DNA of 64,000 nucleotides from Paenibacillus eucommiae (GTDB lineage: Bacteria; Bacillota; Bacilli; Paenibacillales; NBRC-103111): contig NZ_JAGGLB010000007.1 of NCBI RefSeq assembly GCF_017874215.1, positions 229,969 to 293,968 on the forward strand, in the 5' to 3' direction. Below the pieces are notes generated by a model. That model made no database searches. It was not told the origin of the DNA and saw nothing but the letters and a program-made list of their open reading frames with translations. Shown one piece after another: positions 16,373-24,680 of the stretch; position 1 is the stretch's first letter; the number at the start of each line of letters is the position of its first letter. The position numbers were made by a program, and so were the translations under genes.

Positions 16373-17749
16373 TTACACATGAGGCAGCCGGACGATGAAG
16401 GTTGTACCTTTGCCCAATTCGCTATGTACTTCGATGCTTCCATGATGAAGCTCAATAATTTTTTTCGCTATCGACAATCCCAGCCCGCTGCCGGAGAGCG
16501 AACGATTCCTCGCTTTGTCCGCTTTATAAAACCGTTGAAAGATAGAGTCCAGCTCCGCTTCCGGTATACCTATGCCTGTATCGCTAATTTTCACCACAAT
16601 ATCATGCTCCACCAAAATTTCTACCTGGATTGTATCTCCTGGATGAGAAAATTTAATGCTGTTCGTAATCAGATTGAACCATACTTGATATAAAAGCTGG
16701 GAATCTGCTGAAATGACGATTTCAGGTAAATCCGGCTCCACCAGCAGCGCCTTCTCCGTCCAGTGCCACTCCGTTGCGATCAAAACCTGGCGAATTTGTT
16801 CATCTAACCGGAAAGCAGTCAGTTTCATTACATTCACTTCTTTATCTAATGCTGCCAACGTTAACAGCTGTTTGCTTAAAGACGATAGGCGGCTGCTTTC
16901 TTCTTCAATGATGTGGAGATATCGCTCTGCTTCTTCGGGGGTCGTTTCTTTATCCAGAATGGATTGGGCAAAGCCCTGAATCGACGTTAAAGGGGATTGA
17001 ATTTCGTGGGATACGTTGGCCACAAACTCCTGCCTCATATCATCGAGCTGCTTGAGCGACTGCGCCATAAGTGTGAAATCCCGCGCTAAATTGCCGATTT
17101 CATCCCGCCGCGAGACATCCATCTCAATCTGATAGTTGCCGCCAACGATTTTATGGGTCGCTTCCGTCAATTTTTTGACCGGCTTAACAATATCACGTGT
17201 AAAAATGACGATCAAAATCATGCTGAACAAAAAGGTGTACACTAAGAGAATAGCGAGCAAAATCCGCACCTCGCCGATCTGCTGCTCCAAATTAGGGCGC
17301 ACAAACAAAGCGTAAGCTTCGCCATTTACTTGCAGAGGAAGCCCAACGCTATTGCGGATACTGTTCTCAAAAAAGCCGGTAACCATTAACAAATGCCGTT
17401 CTTCCAATATGCCGTGGTAGGTATCTCCCATTAAAACGCGGCGGATTTGCTCCGGGTCCATTTCCTGGTGCTTGAAAGGACTGCCATAAAACTTGCCTTC
17501 GAGCTTTTCATTTACGGCATAAATCTGAAATCCCATATTCCCTATGTGTGTCAGGTAGTCATCCTTATCCAGATCCGGCATTTGTTCATATAAATCACGG
17601 ATTTCTTTGCCGATATTCAATATTTTTTGTTCGTTATATCCTCTTAATTGGGTCAGATAATAAATATTGGACACCAATAACGCCAAAATGCTGCTCACCA
17701 TAATAATCACGAAAAAAGTAAGCACAATTCGTATGTATAATGTCTTCAT
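16373..17749 (-). CDS. Sensor histidine kinase
   Basis: 458 residues. One helix (about 7-30), an extracytoplasmic sensor region (about 31-160), a second helix (about 162-184), HAMP (about 186-238), a HisKA domain with the phosphorylated His in VSHEIQSPLTSIQG (about 246), and an ATPase domain with N box NLITNSIKF, G1 DTGIGIP and G2 GSGLGLSIAKKI. It would phosphorylate the response regulator whose stop codon overlaps its ATG by one base. The Q in place of the usual L or R after the H-E pair is minor. The signal is unknown; the linked exporter suggests membrane or drug stress. Confidence 0.95.
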   Translation of the reverse strand: MKTLYIRIVLTFFVIIMVSSILALLVSNIYYLTQLRGYNEQKILNIGKEIRDLYEQMPDLDKDDYLTHIGNMGFQIYAVNEKLEGKFYGSPFKHQEMDPEQIRRVLMGDTYHGILEERHLLMVTGFFENSIRNSVGLPLQVNGEAYALFVRPNLEQQIGEVRILLAILLVYTFLFSMILIVIFTRDIVKPVKKLTEATHKIVGGNYQIEMDVSRRDEIGNLARDFTLMAQSLKQLDDMRQEFVANVSHEIQSPLTSIQGFAQSILDKETTPEEAERYLHIIEEESSRLSSLSKQLLTLAALDKEVNVMKLTAFRLDEQIRQVLIATEWHWTEKALLVEPDLPEIVISADSQLLYQVWFNLITNSIKFSHPGDTIQVEILVEHDIVVKISDTGIGIPEAELDSIFQRFYKADKARNRSLSGSGLGLSIAKKIIELHHGSIEVHSELGKGTTFIVRLPHV

Positions 17750-18426
17750 CAGCTGCCCACCTCAAACTTATAGCCGATGCCCCGCACCGTCGTGATAACA
17801 AAGTCATCCGTGATGTCATAGAAGCGCTCCCGCAACCGCTTGATATGCACATCGATGGTCCGGCTGTCCCCCTCATAATCGTTGCCCCAAATCAACTGCA
17901 GAAGCTGCTCCCGTGTGAAAATACGCCCCGGCTGACTGGCTAATTGGGCTAGCAATTCAAATTCCTTCAACGGAATAATCAGCGTCTCGCCATCAATTTT
18001 CACCTCGTAGCTCCTGCGGTCGATCGTGGTACTGTTGATCTGAATCAACTCCGAAGAAACCATCTGATAGCGGCGAAGCAGCGCTTTAATCCGGAACAGC
18101 AGTTCCTTCGGTTCAAACGGTTTGACCATATAATCATCCGTGCCTGATAAATAGCCCTGCTCCTTATCCTCAATCTGGCCTTTAGCCGTCAGCATAATGA
18201 CCGGAATATCATAAAACTTGCGTATTTCTTCGCAGAGCTCCCAGCCATTTTTCGCTGGCATCATCACATCCACAACGGCTAAATGAACTTGTTCATTTTC
18301 CATCACACGTGAAGCTTCCTCCCCATTTTCCGCCTCCATCACCACATATCCATCCTTCTTCAAAATAAAACGCAGCAGCTCCCGGATATGAGGATCATCA
18401 TCAGCCACCAGAATATGAATTCGCAA
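17749..18426 (-). CDS. OmpR/PhoB family response regulator
   Basis: 225 residues from TTG 18426, supported by AAGGTGG just upstream and by the family N-terminus IHILVADDDPHIREL; a longer frame has no ribosome site. The receiver domain (1-120) has acidic pocket DDD, phosphoacceptor Asp in VVDVMMPAKNGWEL (about 53), Thr in MLTAKG and Lys in MVKPFEP. The C-terminal winged helix (about 130-225) ends with RTIDVHIKRLRERF and TVRGIGYKFE. It is the partner of the overlapping kinase. Its promoter is at 18476-18504. Confidence 0.95.
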   Translation of the reverse strand: MRIHILVADDDPHIRELLRFILKKDGYVVMEAENGEEASRVMENEQVHLAVVDVMMPAKNGWELCEEIRKFYDIPVIMLTAKGQIEDKEQGYLSGTDDYMVKPFEPKELLFRIKALLRRYQMVSSELIQINSTTIDRRSYEVKIDGETLIIPLKEFELLAQLASQPGRIFTREQLLQLIWGNDYEGDSRTIDVHIKRLRERFYDITDDFVITTVRGIGYKFEVGS

Positions 18427-18475
18427 ACCAAACCACCTTCTCCAGTTGAAGTTCGTTCGTACCCATGCATGGCCC

Positions 18476-18504
18476 ATTTTATCGGTAATGGCACGATATA
18501 TCAA
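18476..18504 (-). promoter_or_regulatory. Promoter of the two-component/MMPL operon
   Basis: Minus strand TTGATA (18504-18499), 17-base spacer, TAAAAT (18481-18476), about 50 bases before the response regulator start. Confidence 0.6.
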
Positions 18505-18569
18505 GCTGGCAAGTTCAGATGTTCTTAAATTCATATGTTGGTAAGTTCAGACAGGGAAGCAGCCTTCGA

Positions 18570-19784
18570 TCAGGCAGCCGGTACTTTGTTATTCTCCTTA
18601 AAATTAAATTTAAGACTCGACAAGGCTGCAATAAAAATGATGCCTGCCGCTAAACAATAAGTGGGAATCAACGTAATGCTGTTCATCAGCACGCCAGACA
18701 TTGACGATCCAAGCAGCATACCTGCCATGATGATGGGCGTTATCGTTCCACTCACCCGCCCGACGTAAGCTTCGTCCACCGACTTAATCATAATTGAACT
18801 CAGCACAATTTGCATAAATGCCATCATCACGCCTACCAATAACCGCATTGTAGCGGTTAAAGCAACCCAGACGGATAAAACCTCAACGACAATAGAGATG
18901 GACAGAAAGGCAATACCGATAAAGGTGACCACTTTCGGATTTAATTTGTGAGCAAACATAGCCGCGGCGCCTCCCCCCACCAGCATACCGATACCCGATA
19001 GCACGTAAAACCATTGGATATCTTCTTTCGCCAGTTGAAGCCGATCGATGACAATGTACACATCCAGCGGCTGAATAATTCCTGATCCCAAACCGATAAA
19101 GGCAAAGGATACAGCAATGACAAGCAAATTACGGCTGCGTCTTACATATGATAGCCCCTCTTTCATTTCACCCAAAATCGATCTTTGAATTGGATCCGCT
19201 TTTATTTTTGAACTATTCGGCAAAGCCAATTGAATCAGTGAAGATATCAAGAAAAGTGCAATAAGAAGGATCAGAGAAGTCTCAATACCAAGCATGGTAT
19301 ATACTAAGGTTCCTATCATGGGACCCACGATTACAAATAAAGACATCAAGCTTTGCGTAATGCCAATGGCAGTCGAGACTTGTTCGTCAGGAATATGCCG
19401 TTTAAACATAATAGCGGACGATGGCTGGGAGAACTGGCTCACAACTGCTGAAACAATTGTTGCTGCAAACACCGCCTGCCACCAGCCAAAAGCTACGAAC
19501 AGAAGAATGACAGCAATCGAGACTGAGCTCAGGAAATCGCCGATAATCATCGTTTTTTTCGGATTCCAGCGGTCTGCCAGCGTCCCTCCGATAAATGAGA
19601 ACAGAAAAATAGGCAAATATTCGAATACGGTTAAAAGTGAAACTGCGACCGGGTCATTACCGGTCTGTTCCATAATGTAAAACAATAAAGCAATATTGCG
19701 TATCCATATCGCTGCCTGCTGCAGCAGATCTGCCGCTGCTACAATTCGAAAAACCTTATTACGCATCAATTCTTTCATCTTCAC
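18570..19784 (-). CDS. MFS exporter, macrolide-efflux (MFS_3) type
   Basis: 404 residues, about 12 helices. The N-terminus (MKMKELMRNKVFRIVAAADL) and GGTLADRWNPKKTMIIGDFL, a motif-A-like loop with Asp and Arg, resemble Mef/enterobactin-exporter type transporters that remove macrolides, siderophores or similar compounds. It lies 52 bp downstream of a TetR gene, with a dyad in the gap that resembles the tetR operator, so it is probably the regulated target. GGGGGTG precedes the start. Confidence 0.88.
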   Translation of the reverse strand: MKMKELMRNKVFRIVAAADLLQQAAIWIRNIALLFYIMEQTGNDPVAVSLLTVFEYLPIFLFSFIGGTLADRWNPKKTMIIGDFLSSVSIAVILLFVAFGWWQAVFAATIVSAVVSQFSQPSSAIMFKRHIPDEQVSTAIGITQSLMSLFVIVGPMIGTLVYTMLGIETSLILLIALFLISSLIQLALPNSSKIKADPIQRSILGEMKEGLSYVRRSRNLLVIAVSFAFIGLGSGIIQPLDVYIVIDRLQLAKEDIQWFYVLSGIGMLVGGGAAAMFAHKLNPKVVTFIGIAFLSISIVVEVLSVWVALTATMRLLVGVMMAFMQIVLSSIMIKSVDEAYVGRVSGTITPIIMAGMLLGSSMSGVLMNSITLIPTYCLAAGIIFIAALSSLKFNFKENNKVPAA

Positions 19785-19793
19785 ACCCCCATT

Positions 19794-19811
19794 AAACCGA
19801 CTATCCGGTTT
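19794..19811. promoter_or_regulatory. Dyad upstream of the MFS gene, candidate TetR operator
   Basis: AAACCG-ACTATC-CGGTTT is a perfect 6-bp inverted repeat. Its core CCGACTATCCGGT matches CTGACTATGCGGT in front of the tetR gene in 11 of 13 positions. Confidence 0.55.
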
Positions 19812-19836
19812 ATTAATTAACCAAAAAAATTTACAG

Positions 19837-20427
19837 CTATTTCACCTGAACACCTTGCAACAGCAAATCAATCGCTTTACGATAAAGCTCTTCCATCTGT
19901 TCATATTCATAATCAAAGTAAGAGATCCCCAGCCCCGCCAAAAGTCCAAGAACTATGAATGTAAACTCATCCAACGGGACATCACGAAACTCACCATGTT
20001 CTATTCCTTCCTTCAATAATTGTTGAAACAAAGGATAATGTAATCTAGATAGTTCCAGCAGCCTCGTTTTGACTTCAGGATCAGCACTTTCACTGCCTGC
20101 GAATTCTTCCGATGCCTTGAGCAGCGGGTTCTGAAAATCCGTTGCGAAATGGTTCGCAAGCTTGTAAAGCTTTTCCGTAGAAGTATGCACCGTGGCTTCT
20201 ATTTCCACCCATTTATCCACCCACTCCTGCGTCGAAAGCTCCAAAATATAGATGAACAAGGCAGCTTTATTTTTAAAATGGTAGTAAATACTGCCCTTGC
20301 TAGAACCAGTGATCGAGCAAATTTCATCCATGGTGGCTGCTGAGTAGCCCTTCTGCTCGAATAAGGCTTTGGCTTTAGCTGCGATCAGCTTTTTCGTCTG
20401 TTCCCCTTGCCCTGCAGGTCTTGCCAT
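19837..20427 (-). CDS. TetR/AcrR family transcriptional repressor
   Basis: 196 residues. The N-terminal helix-turn-helix (about 10-55) has the TetR pattern: TKKLIAAKAKALFEQKGYSA, then MDEICSITGSSKGSIYYHFK. The helical C-terminal part (about 60-190) should bind an inducer and dimerise. GGAGGAGG precedes ATG 20427. A promoter and an operator-like dyad lie upstream, and the exporter gene follows, so the likely role is ligand-released repression of itself and the pump. Confidence 0.92.
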   Translation of the reverse strand: MARPAGQGEQTKKLIAAKAKALFEQKGYSAATMDEICSITGSSKGSIYYHFKNKAALFIYILELSTQEWVDKWVEIEATVHTSTEKLYKLANHFATDFQNPLLKASEEFAGSESADPEVKTRLLELSRLHYPLFQQLLKEGIEHGEFRDVPLDEFTFIVLGLLAGLGISYFDYEYEQMEELYRKAIDLLLQGVQVK

Positions 20428-20453
20428 GATTGAACTCCTCCTCCGTCACAATT

Positions 20454-20472
20454 AACTGACTATGCGGTCTAG
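20454..20472. promoter_or_regulatory. Candidate TetR operator at its own promoter
   Basis: AACTGACTATGCGGTCTAG just downstream of the predicted tetR transcription start shares its core with the dyad at 19794-19811. Confidence 0.5.
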
Positions 20473-20479
20473 TAACTAA

Positions 20480-20508
20480 AGTATACAGGGCAGGTTATGA
20501 TTTTACAA
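20480..20508 (-). promoter_or_regulatory. Promoter of the TetR/MFS operon
   Basis: Minus strand TTGTAA (20508-20503), 17-base spacer, TATACT (20485-20480). Confidence 0.6.
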
Positions 20509-20528
20509 GCTGAATTATCCAAAGTGAG

Positions 20529-21593
20529 TTACGAAAATCTGATTTGTGTTGGAGGAAATGTCGAAGCATCCAGCGTCCGGTGTTTGACAGGCCTTACAAT
20601 TACTATAGATGCGCTCGCCTCCAGCTCACGAAGATAATCGGCGAGCGCCTCGTAAGCCTGGTAATAGGGAAGCAAGCGGGACATCTCCTGGTGATCTGGG
20701 TTCGCTTCGCGTGAAGGAGCCATGGCACGAAGCAGCATGGACAGCGGAAATGATTTGTCATCAAGCTTCATGCGTTCCTGCCCGCGGATAACCATATCTA
20801 TAGCCCGAATGAGACGGGCAGATTCCGCATGCGTCACATCCGCTTTTTGCAGCGCTTTGACGAGATCCCGAATTCGTTCCACCATCGTTTCATAGGTGCG
20901 GAACATTTCTCCAGCCCCGGTATTTTTGCCTCTACTTAACCACCGGTCTTCCCGGATGAGCTGTGAGATCCCTTTCCCCTTTTCGATATAACCTCTAACC
21001 TCTTCGATCTGCAGGCGCATTTCCGACTTATACGGCGTCATCCGCTTTGCCTCCAAATCGAGCCTAATGAAATGCAGCAGCACTCGCAGCATACTTTCCG
21101 ACTTCTCCAGAAGTACTTCTTCGCGTTCATGATGCCTTGGCTTCCGGACCACATTGACTACAGTTCCGACCGTCATGCCAATCAATACAAGCAAAAACTG
21201 ATTATACGCCGCGGCACTTCCAGCTAAATCGTCCGAGGTTCCCATTGTATTAATTGCAACTATTACCGCAAGCGTTAATGAGGCAGTCTGCCTCAGCTTT
21301 ACATGCAGTGTCATGACGAGCAAAGCAACGACAGCAATAACGAACGATCCATTGCCAAAGACGAGAGCAGCCGTAATGCCGATAACCGATGCAAGCAAGG
21401 CGCTGGCCATATGTGACAAAGTATGATGAAGAGAGCGATAAACAGAAGGTTGAATAGCCAGCATAGATACAATTCCTGCGAAATGATCCGGTTCCAGGTG
21501 GAGCAAACGAGCGATTGAAATGCTAATCGCGATAGATATGATTGTTTTGATAACTCGGAGACCTACAATCATGATTCGCAACCCCATTCTCAT
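20529..21593 (-). CDS. Aromatic acid exporter family (FUSC-like) membrane protein
   Basis: 354 residues. Several N-terminal helices (about 1-150, including TIISIAISISIARLLHLEPD) are followed by a long cytoplasmic helical tail (about 155-330) rich in charged residues. This matches the Gram-positive ArAE_1/DUF939 proteins (B. subtilis YqjA type), thought to export aromatic acids or related anions. The exact start is uncertain: ATG 21593, 21587 and 21572 are all possible. It is divergent from the LysM gene across an AT-rich region with inverted repeats. Confidence 0.8.
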   Translation of the reverse strand: MRMGLRIMIVGLRVIKTIISIAISISIARLLHLEPDHFAGIVSMLAIQPSVYRSLHHTLSHMASALLASVIGITAALVFGNGSFVIAVVALLVMTLHVKLRQTASLTLAVIVAINTMGTSDDLAGSAAAYNQFLLVLIGMTVGTVVNVVRKPRHHEREEVLLEKSESMLRVLLHFIRLDLEAKRMTPYKSEMRLQIEEVRGYIEKGKGISQLIREDRWLSRGKNTGAGEMFRTYETMVERIRDLVKALQKADVTHAESARLIRAIDMVIRGQERMKLDDKSFPLSMLLRAMAPSREANPDHQEMSRLLPYYQAYEALADYLRELEASASIVIVRPVKHRTLDASTFPPTQIRFS

Positions 21594-21598
21594 TGATT

Positions 21599-21619
21599 TA
21601 TGTTATGTATATTAACATA
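21599..21619. promoter_or_regulatory. Inverted repeat upstream of the exporter gene
   Basis: TATGTTA and TAACATA flank a 7-base centre. A related GTTA-TAT-TAAC dyad lies at 21675-21685. They could be operators for the divergent gene pair. Confidence 0.35.
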
Positions 21620-21654
21620 AAAATAACGAAAAGAGAAGATTTATTTGTTTTTCG

Positions 21655-21682
21655 TTGCTTTTTTCGAGTTTAATGTTATATT
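21655..21682 (+). promoter_or_regulatory. Possible promoter of the LysM gene
   Basis: TTGCTT (21655-21660), 16-base spacer, TATATT (21677-21682) on the plus strand. The leader to the LysM start would be about 130 bases. Confidence 0.4.
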
Positions 21683-21822
21683 AACTTACATATAGATAAC
21701 ATCGAACACCTGCCCTCATAGGCACATATACTATTTTATACATTTATTTCTTACAGGGACTTATATAGATCTTAAATGGATCTTATATGGAGTTTTTACG
21801 GAGTGGAAGGAGTAGAGCTTTA

Positions 21823-22644
21823 ATGGCCGTTGTACATGAAACACATGTCATATATAAGGTTCAATCCGGGGATACCTTGTATTCGATCGCTGCCAGATTC
21901 GGAAGCACTGAAAATGCGCTGAGACAGGCAAATGCTATATACCCGCCAATCACCGACGTGAACCTGATTTATCCCGGATGGACGCTCGCCGTACCCACAC
22001 CCTCAATCCTGCCAAATCGCACCATTTATATAGTAGCGCAGGGGGATACTCTCTATTCGATCGCCTATCGCTTTGCCGCGCATCCAGATTTGCTAATCGG
22101 AATCAACAAACGCATTCAAAATCCCAATTTGATATTCCCCGGACAATCACTTTGGGTACCAGCTTTTATGTATGAAGTCGTTCAGGGCGATACGTTAACC
22201 CGGATTTCTCAGCATTTAGGTGTTCCAATCAATACCATTTTGGTCGCTAATCAAAGCCGTCCCGGTTTATCCGGCGATTTAATTTATCCAGGCTATCGGC
22301 TGATCATACCGCTGCCATCATCAAGGAACATCGTAGTTACCCGCCCTTTTCCCGGAGATACAGTATGCAGTGGACAGCAAGTCGAAGGATTCGCCCGTGT
22401 ATTCGAGGCCAATGTGATGATGCAGCTGGTGGATGCTAACAATGAAATCATTTCTAACGAACGCTTTACAACCGCAACTGAAGGGGCCCCCGCCTATGGA
22501 TATTTTTCTGCAGCCCTCCCCTTCGACAAATCCCCTACCGCCCGCAGCGGCGAACTATGGGTATACGACCGCAGCGCCAAGGATGGCAGCATCACCGACC
22601 TGGTCCAGGTACAGGTTTATTTCAACATTAATTCCTCCACCTAA
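21823..22644 (+). CDS. Triple-LysM protein with C-terminal Gmad2 domain
   Basis: 273 residues from ATG 21823, chosen because AAGGAG lies upstream; an earlier ATG at 21787 lacks a site. Three LysM modules (about 11-58, 68-112, 116-162), each with Y-x-V-x-x-GDTL at the start and a Y/F-PG turn near the end, should bind peptidoglycan. The C-terminal part (about 168-268), starting IVVTRPFPGDTVCSGQQVEG and ending with LWVYDRSAKDGS, matches the Gmad2 immunoglobulin-like domain associated with spore germination proteins. There is no signal peptide, so the protein could act in the forespore or mother cell. It is probably a spore cortex or coat component. Confidence 0.85.
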   Translation: MAVVHETHVIYKVQSGDTLYSIAARFGSTENALRQANAIYPPITDVNLIYPGWTLAVPTPSILPNRTIYIVAQGDTLYSIAYRFAAHPDLLIGINKRIQNPNLIFPGQSLWVPAFMYEVVQGDTLTRISQHLGVPINTILVANQSRPGLSGDLIYPGYRLIIPLPSSRNIVVTRPFPGDTVCSGQQVEGFARVFEANVMMQLVDANNEIISNERFTTATEGAPAYGYFSAALPFDKSPTARSGELWVYDRSAKDGSITDLVQVQVYFNINSST

Positions 22645-22650
22645 AAAAAT

Positions 22651-22690
22651 CGTTCAATGATAACGGATTGCATCATGTATTTATTGAACG
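22651..22690. terminator. Stem-loop after the LysM gene
   Basis: CGTTCAAT (22651-22658) pairs with ATTGAACG (22683-22690) across a 24-base loop, followed by an A-rich run. It works better in the reverse direction, so its role is uncertain. Confidence 0.35.
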
Positions 22691-22699
22691 ACAAAAAAA

Positions 22700-22745
22700 C
22701 AAGATCCTACTAAGTTAGGCAAAAGCTTAACAAAGTGGGATCTTG
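22700..22745. terminator. Second stem-loop between the LysM gene and the small spore gene
   Basis: CAAGATCCTACT (22700-22711) pairs with AGTGGGATCTTG (22734-22745). On the minus strand it is followed by TTTTTTTGTCG, so it may end transcription of the 42-residue gene at 22895. Confidence 0.5.
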
Positions 22746-22894
22746 CTTAATATCGCAGAAACACAGAGAGAGGAGTCAAGAAACAAGATACAGGAAACAA
22801 ACAATTCAACAGCATAAAAGACCTCCAAAACCGTTCTGGTTTCACAAGGCCTTATATTTTGCATTCAAATCAACATCAAGCAATAACGAATTTT

Positions 22895-23023
22895 CTACAG
22901 CCACGAATAAATTACTCCGCCTATAATAATCGCCCAAATAAGGGAACCAAGCACTAAGCCCACTATCAAACCTCTGCCCACTGCTGCATGCTCATCCTGG
23001 TAAGCGTCGTCATGATCGATCAA
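22895..23023 (-). CDS. 42-residue membrane protein under a forespore-type promoter
   Basis: The start is TTG 23023, with GGGGAGG eight bases upstream; the longer in-frame ATG at 23119 lies beyond the promoter. The product starts (M)IDHDDAYQDEHAAVG and ends in one hydrophobic helix, GLIVGLVLGSLIWAIIIGGV. An acidic head on a single helix fits small membrane-associated spore proteins. The promoter at 23058-23087 matches the sigma-G/F consensus, so I infer forespore expression. No family is recognised. Confidence 0.65.
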   Translation of the reverse strand: MIDHDDAYQDEHAAVGRGLIVGLVLGSLIWAIIIGGVIYSWL

Positions 23024-23057
23024 ACCAAAAACCTCCCCTGCTGCTAGTCTATGCCAG

Positions 23058-23087
23058 TAGTATGGGAAGGATGATGGTAAATTATGC
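23058..23087 (-). promoter_or_regulatory. Sigma-G/F-type promoter
   Basis: Minus strand GCATA (23087-23083), 18-base spacer, CATACTA (23064-23058). Both boxes fit the published forespore consensus (GHATR and CATNHTA). It lies 35 bases before the 42-residue gene. Confidence 0.7.
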
Positions 23088-23131
23088 GGATTTTTTCGAA
23101 TATAGATGATACAAATCATTTTATTCCAAGG

Positions 23132-24538
23132 TTAATATGCATTTTTATTAAGGAAACCATTCACGACCGTCTTCCAAATAATTTTGATATCGAACAGAAA
23201 CGACCAATTTTCAATATAGAAAATATCATGCTTAATCCGATCCTCAATCGACGTATCCCCGCGCAGCCCGTTACTCTGAGCCCAGCCCGTAATACCCGGA
23301 CGAATATGATGCTTCACCATATACTTGGGAATCTCTTCTTTAAATTGCTCCACAAAATACGGCCGTTCAGGGCGAGGCCCAACCACACTCATGTGACCAA
23401 ACAGCACATTAAAAAACTGAGGCAGCTCATCCAGACTCGTTTTCCGCAAAAAAGTCCCAAACCCCGTGCGCCGCGGATCATTTTCCGTAGTCCACTGGGT
23501 ATCTGAACTATGACCGGAAAGCACCTTCATCGAGCGGAACTTATACATCATGAACTTACGCCGGTTAAGTCCAACCCGTTCTTGCTTAAAAATAATAGGC
23601 CCAGGCGATGTCAGCTTAATCCCAACAGCTATGATTAGCAACAGCGGCAGCGTAATCAAAATCGCACTAAGTGAAAAAAGCAGATCAAACCCTCTTTTCA
23701 AAGTACGGTTAGACATCTCATCCAAAGGAATATCACGAACATTAATCAATGGAATTCCAGCAAAATTATCAAAATACGGCTTCGAAGGCAAAATATCAAA
23801 ATAGTCCGGAATAATCAAAGTGCGAGCGCCCGCTTTTTCACAGGTTCTCACAATGTCCCCATACTTCAAATGAGCCTCCAATGGCAGCGCAATAATAACT
23901 TCATCAATAAGCGTTTTCTGCAAAATCTCTTCCAGCTCATCCACCGTTCCAAGGATCGGCTTATAATGAATATGCTTCCGCTCATGCTCCACCGCATAAT
24001 CATCGAGAAACCCCACAACATCAAAACCAAGCTCCGGATGCTGCTTCAGATTCTCATAAAACCTCCGCCCCAGCGTCCCCGCACCGAGAATCAGCACAAA
24101 CTGTTTGTTATACCCCTTCTCCCTAAACTGCTTAAGAAAACTCTTCACCATATAACGATAAATAGAAATAAAACAAACACTGCCCACAAAAAACATAAAT
24201 AAATACATCCGCGAAATATCAACAGCCTTGAAAAAGAACAGCAAGCTCAGCAAAACAAAAGCACTAATTAAATGAACCTGCACAGCCTTAAAAATCTCAT
24301 CAGCGAACCTTTTCTTCCGCTTAGGCACATAAAGCCCAATATTAAAACCTATCCCCAGCGCCACTGCCCCGTAGACAAAACTCCAGATTGCATAATCACT
24401 TAAAGGCAGCGGCGCAACATGAGGAATCAAATCACTCTCAAACTTCAACCACCACGCAAGGAGAAAAGCGGCCTGAATCGTCAGGAAATCAGCTAAGGCA
24501 TAAATCTGAGTAAGGAATCTTTCATTCTTGCGAATCAT
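23132..24538 (-). CDS. Undecaprenyl-phosphate sugar-1-phosphate transferase (WbaP/WcaJ-like)
   Basis: 468 residues. Four or five N-terminal helices (about 12-130), a Rossmann-like middle (about 145-260, starting VLILGAGTLGRRFYENL), a further helix (about 280-302) and the C-terminal catalytic domain with KRGFDLLFSLSAILI, FKQERVGLNRRKFMMYKFRS, KTSLDELPQFFNVLFGHMSV and GPRPERPYFVEQF. It should load the first sugar-1-phosphate (glucose or galactose) onto undecaprenyl phosphate and so start the glycan built by the genes to the right. WsaP/WsfP play this role in S-layer glycosylation. The gene stands alone with GAGGTGA before ATG 24538. Confidence 0.93.
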   Translation of the reverse strand: MIRKNERFLTQIYALADFLTIQAAFLLAWWLKFESDLIPHVAPLPLSDYAIWSFVYGAVALGIGFNIGLYVPKRKKRFADEIFKAVQVHLISAFVLLSLLFFFKAVDISRMYLFMFFVGSVCFISIYRYMVKSFLKQFREKGYNKQFVLILGAGTLGRRFYENLKQHPELGFDVVGFLDDYAVEHERKHIHYKPILGTVDELEEILQKTLIDEVIIALPLEAHLKYGDIVRTCEKAGARTLIIPDYFDILPSKPYFDNFAGIPLINVRDIPLDEMSNRTLKRGFDLLFSLSAILITLPLLLIIAVGIKLTSPGPIIFKQERVGLNRRKFMMYKFRSMKVLSGHSSDTQWTTENDPRRTGFGTFLRKTSLDELPQFFNVLFGHMSVVGPRPERPYFVEQFKEEIPKYMVKHHIRPGITGWAQSNGLRGDTSIEDRIKHDIFYIENWSFLFDIKIIWKTVVNGFLNKNAY

Positions 24539-24680
24539 TTATTTCACCTCAAAGCTTGGACATACTTAATTCAATAACTGTTGTTACTAACCATCTATAT
24601 CATCTATACGATTAATTGTACATAATATTCATTATTCGCAACACTAATATAACGGATATAAAGCATGAAATGTTTTAAAA

